32,707 bases of DNA from Solobacterium sp. (GTDB lineage Bacteria; Bacillota_I; Bacilli_A; Erysipelotrichales; Erysipelotrichaceae). The stretch is from NCBI GenBank assembly GCA_017421125.1, contig JAFOMZ010000298.1, positions 1-32,707 of the forward strand. Reading direction: 5' to 3'. The position numbers and the translations under genes were made by a program. Under the pieces are notes generated by a model that searched no databases, had not been told where the DNA came from, and was given only the letters and a program-made list of their open reading frames with translations. Below, one piece after another: positions 32,297 to 32,707 of this stretch (within the stretch, counting starts at the first letter, position 1; every line of letters starts with the position of its first letter).

Positions 32297-32707
32297 TTAA
32301 TACTTCAGTTCCCTGTTTTCCCCAAGCAGACCGGGATGCGCTCCCTGATCCATCAGAGGCTTCCGTTCCGGATGGGAAAGGACCCATTTGTTTTTCTGCA
32401 GAAGCAGGCGCGCTTCCGGATCAGTACATGCATCACGCATCTGTTTTTCTTCATCGCTCAGCGGTGTATTGGTGTCCCTTGGCAGGACAACGATGTCCAT
32501 AAAGCCTGCATCATTTGTACGGCACGGGGACAGGTGCAGCGTTGTTTCATACAGCTCGATCAGTGTTCCCGCAGGCACATAGAACACCTGCGCGTCATCC
32601 ACGTGGATGGTGTTGTTCCGGATCTGCCAGACATGCGCAAGCACCAGCATAAAGTCCGTTACGGCTCCGTTCAGCTCACTGCCTTTATGGTATTCAAAGC
32701 CGTTGTA
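32297..32707 (-). CDS. DUF4867-family protein, 5' end outside window
   Basis: The frame is open to the window edge, so only the last 136 residues are visible; an internal ATG at 32650 is not the start, because the frame continues upstream with FEYHKGSELNGAVTD, a conserved family segment. Other marks are VFYVPAGTLIELYETTLHLS, VVLPRDTNTPL, and LLQKNKWVLSHPE with GLLGENRELKY at the end. The pattern of short strands, Gly turns and a His/Glu pair looks like a cupin barrel. The family has no firmly assigned activity that I know of. It is transcribed just ahead of the isomerase-like gene (11 bases) and probably acts on the same sugar. Confidence 0.78.
   Translation of the reverse strand, partial: YNGFEYHKGSELNGAVTDFMLVLAHVWQIRNNTIHVDDAQVFYVPAGTLIELYETTLHLSPCRTNDAGFMDIVVLPRDTNTPLSDEEKQMRDACTDPEARLLLQKNKWVLSHPERKPLMDQGAHPGLLGENRELKY

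Noticed and set aside
1-32707. CRISPR array, prophage or complete insertion sequence.
   Set aside because: No regularly spaced direct repeats, transposase, integrase or phage structural genes were seen in any frame.

Overview
The window looks like chromosome of a low-to-moderate GC Bacillota (Firmicutes), most likely an anaerobic gut-type member of the Erysipelotrichia or Clostridia. The reasons are strong GGAGG-type ribosome sites, many U-tract terminators, Gram-positive lipoprotein signals, a PTS transporter, a GH4 phospho-glycosidase and oxygen-sensitive Fe-S enzymes. This assignment is inference. No rRNA, complete tRNA, CRISPR array or complete insertion sequence was seen.

Layout. (a) 1-2113 is visibly more AT-rich than the rest and carries most of a PLD-nuclease/DEAD-helicase gene that runs off the left edge; the composition changes just after its promoter. 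(b) 2344-7560 holds a 5'-nucleotidase-type lipoprotein, a divergent two-gene operon of unknown secreted and membrane proteins, and a TatD nuclease. (c) 7644-13029, minus strand, holds an amino-acid symporter overlapping a cysteine desulfidase/serine dehydratase-type enzyme, then a TldD/TldE protease pair. (d) 13039-15891, minus strand, is a tight operon of a GH4 6-phospho-beta-glucosidase and a cytoplasmic sulfatase. (e) 16121-21290 holds a YczE-type membrane protein, then a LysR regulator divergent from a PTS EIIBC gene and a large enoate-reductase-type flavoenzyme. (f) 21375-25443 holds an XRE regulator with a small membrane partner, a phosphodiester-glycosidase-like exported protein, a MORN-repeat lipoprotein and a second lipoprotein. 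(g) 25444-25767 is a structured intergenic stretch with a tRNA-T-arm-like hairpin terminator and a long palindrome, followed by a multidomain pRiA4 ORF-3-like protein. (h) 27698-32707, minus strand, holds a TIM-barrel hydrolase-like protein, a large lipoprotein behind a Fur-box-like site, and an operon of an L-fucose-isomerase-family enzyme with a DUF4867 protein that runs off the right edge.

How the genes may work together. The most suggestive region is 13-21.3 kb: GH4 phospho-glycosidase, sulfatase, PTS glucoside permease and enoate reductase sit side by side. A reasonable hypothesis is that plant-type aryl glycosides or sulfated glycosides are imported and phosphorylated, the sugar is released, and an unsaturated aglycone is reduced as an electron sink. 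The LysR/PTS spacer has textbook LysR architecture. At the right edge, the fucose-isomerase-like/DUF4867 pair may be the end of a sulfosugar (sulfoquinovose-type) gene cluster. Both ideas are inference. Several genes (tatD and the divergent pair at 23.26/23.34 kb) have a -10 element so close to the start codon, and no ribosome site, that leaderless transcripts are likely.
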